DNA of 64,000 nucleotides from Monodelphis domestica (lineage: Eukaryota > Chordata > Mammalia > Didelphimorphia > Didelphidae), in the NCBI RefSeq assembly GCF_027887165.1, contig NC_077231.1, positions 130,668,487 through 130,732,486 of the forward strand, written 5' to 3'. Of this stretch, positions 63,555 to 64,000 are shown one piece after another. The notes under the pieces were generated by a model that was not told the origin of the DNA, ran no database searches, and saw only the letters and a list, made by a program, of their open reading frames with translations. The position numbers were made by a program, and so were the translations under genes. Position 1 is the stretch's first letter; every line of letters starts with the position of its first letter.

Positions 63555-63748
63555 AAACCTTTATCTTCTGTTTTAGAATCAATACTCTGTATTGGTTCCA
63601 AGGCAGAAGAGAGGTAGATGCTAGACAATGGGGTTTAAGTGACTTTCCCAGGGTCACAGTTAGGAAGTGTCTAAGGTCAGATTTAAACCCAGGACCTCCT
63701 GTCTCTAGGCCTGGATCTCAATCCACTGAGCCACCCAGTTGCCCCTAG
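63555..63748 (-). mobile_element. WSINE1-like SINE
   Basis: Minus-strand, nearly complete: 'tattggttccaaggcagaag', 'ctcaatccactgagccaccc'. The LTR starts at its right edge, so its right-hand duplication is not visible. Confidence 0.93.
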
Positions 63749-64000
63749 TGTGAATTTTAGATTTACTCCATTCTGCCTAGTCTAACAAACAGGAATGTCT
63801 ACACCCCTACTTAAGGATTAAGTGTTGAGAAGGATGGCCTATGACAGACATGTGCTAGCAAATGACAAATCAGAAACAACTGACAGACCCCTGGGCTGTC
63901 CTAAGTCAAGCTTAAGCTACCATTGGTACATGTGAGACATAGGAAGTGATGTAAAAATGGTCTATATATTTTGCGTCACTTCCTCTCTCAGTGTCTTTTC
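63749..64000 (+). mobile_element. 5' part of a third long LTR, cut by the window edge
   Basis: Begins TGTGAATT after the SINE. It shares U3 blocks with the LTR at 9912-11016: 'cagacatgtgc', 'gacagacc.ctggg', 'gtcct..gt.aagc' and 'accattgg.aca'. An inverted CCAAT (ATTGG at 63922-63926) stands about 37 bases before a TATA box (TATATATT at 63963-63970). The LTR or a provirus continues beyond the right edge, so whether it is solo cannot be seen. Confidence 0.72.
63963..63970 (+). promoter_or_regulatory. TATA box of the third LTR
   Basis: TATATATT, about 215 bases into the LTR and about 37 bases after ATTGG, the usual order of a retroviral U3 promoter. It is the best-formed promoter-like pair in the window. 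Confidence 0.6.

Noticed and set aside
1..64000. CRISPR arrays, operons or bacterial mobile systems
   Set aside because: No regularly spaced short repeats with unique spacers and no prokaryotic gene density; the DNA is clearly mammalian.

Overview
This window looks like marsupial nuclear DNA with no supported protein-coding gene. The pointers are an AT-rich mammalian texture; about two dozen copies of one tRNA-derived SINE that I recognise from marsupial genomes (WSINE1-like); a second SINE type with a 'cgactgaacaac' tail (Mar1/RTE-tail type); many L1 3' ends with a marsupial-type 3'UTR; and a deep layer of MIR/THER1, L2 and CR1/L3 copies. The number and freshness of the WSINE1-like copies would fit an Australian marsupial, but I cannot fix the species. 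Family names come from recognition by eye, not from a database search.

Layout. 1-9.3 kb: SINEs, an L2 3' region, old and young L1 3' ends (three with clean target-site duplications, TSDs), and a CR1/L3 copy split by a 277-bp solo LTR. 9.3-12.5 kb: an L1 split by a 1.1-kb solo LTR, then a U6 snRNA retropseudogene. 12.5-21 kb: mostly old, little-recognised sequence with scattered SINE, MIR, L1 and CR1 pieces. 21-26.4 kb: L1 on L1, a MIR split by a second copy of the short LTR, and a HAL1-like L1 relic. 26.4-29.3 kb: CR1/L3 pieces. 30-31 kb: a second long solo LTR. 31-33.4 kb: one L2 carrying three later insertions. 33.4-41.6 kb: L1, inverted SINE pairs and long unrecognised stretches. 41.6-46.5 kb: a 1.9-kb CR1/L3 relic, a second HAL1-like relic and an inverted L1 pair. 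46.5-51.9 kb: purine- and pyrimidine-rich tracts with SINE, L1 and L2 pieces. 51.9-54.4 kb: the clearest repeat-poor island. 54.4-64 kb: L1 pieces, an unclassified repeat, a GC-richer unexplained block, SINE, MIR and L2, and the 5' part of a third long LTR running off the right edge.

There is no set of genes acting together. What can be read is insertion order. L2, CR1 and MIR form the oldest layer; L1 and SINEs cut into them; the LTRs cut into L1, MIR and CR1 with 4-bp TSDs. The ATG-initiated reading frames are short and lie in repeats, simple sequence or the antisense of L1. The window is best read as intergenic or deep-intronic DNA. I found no undescribed functional system. The most unusual items are the two LTR families, two copies of an unclassified repeat, and the block at 59.4-60.3 kb.
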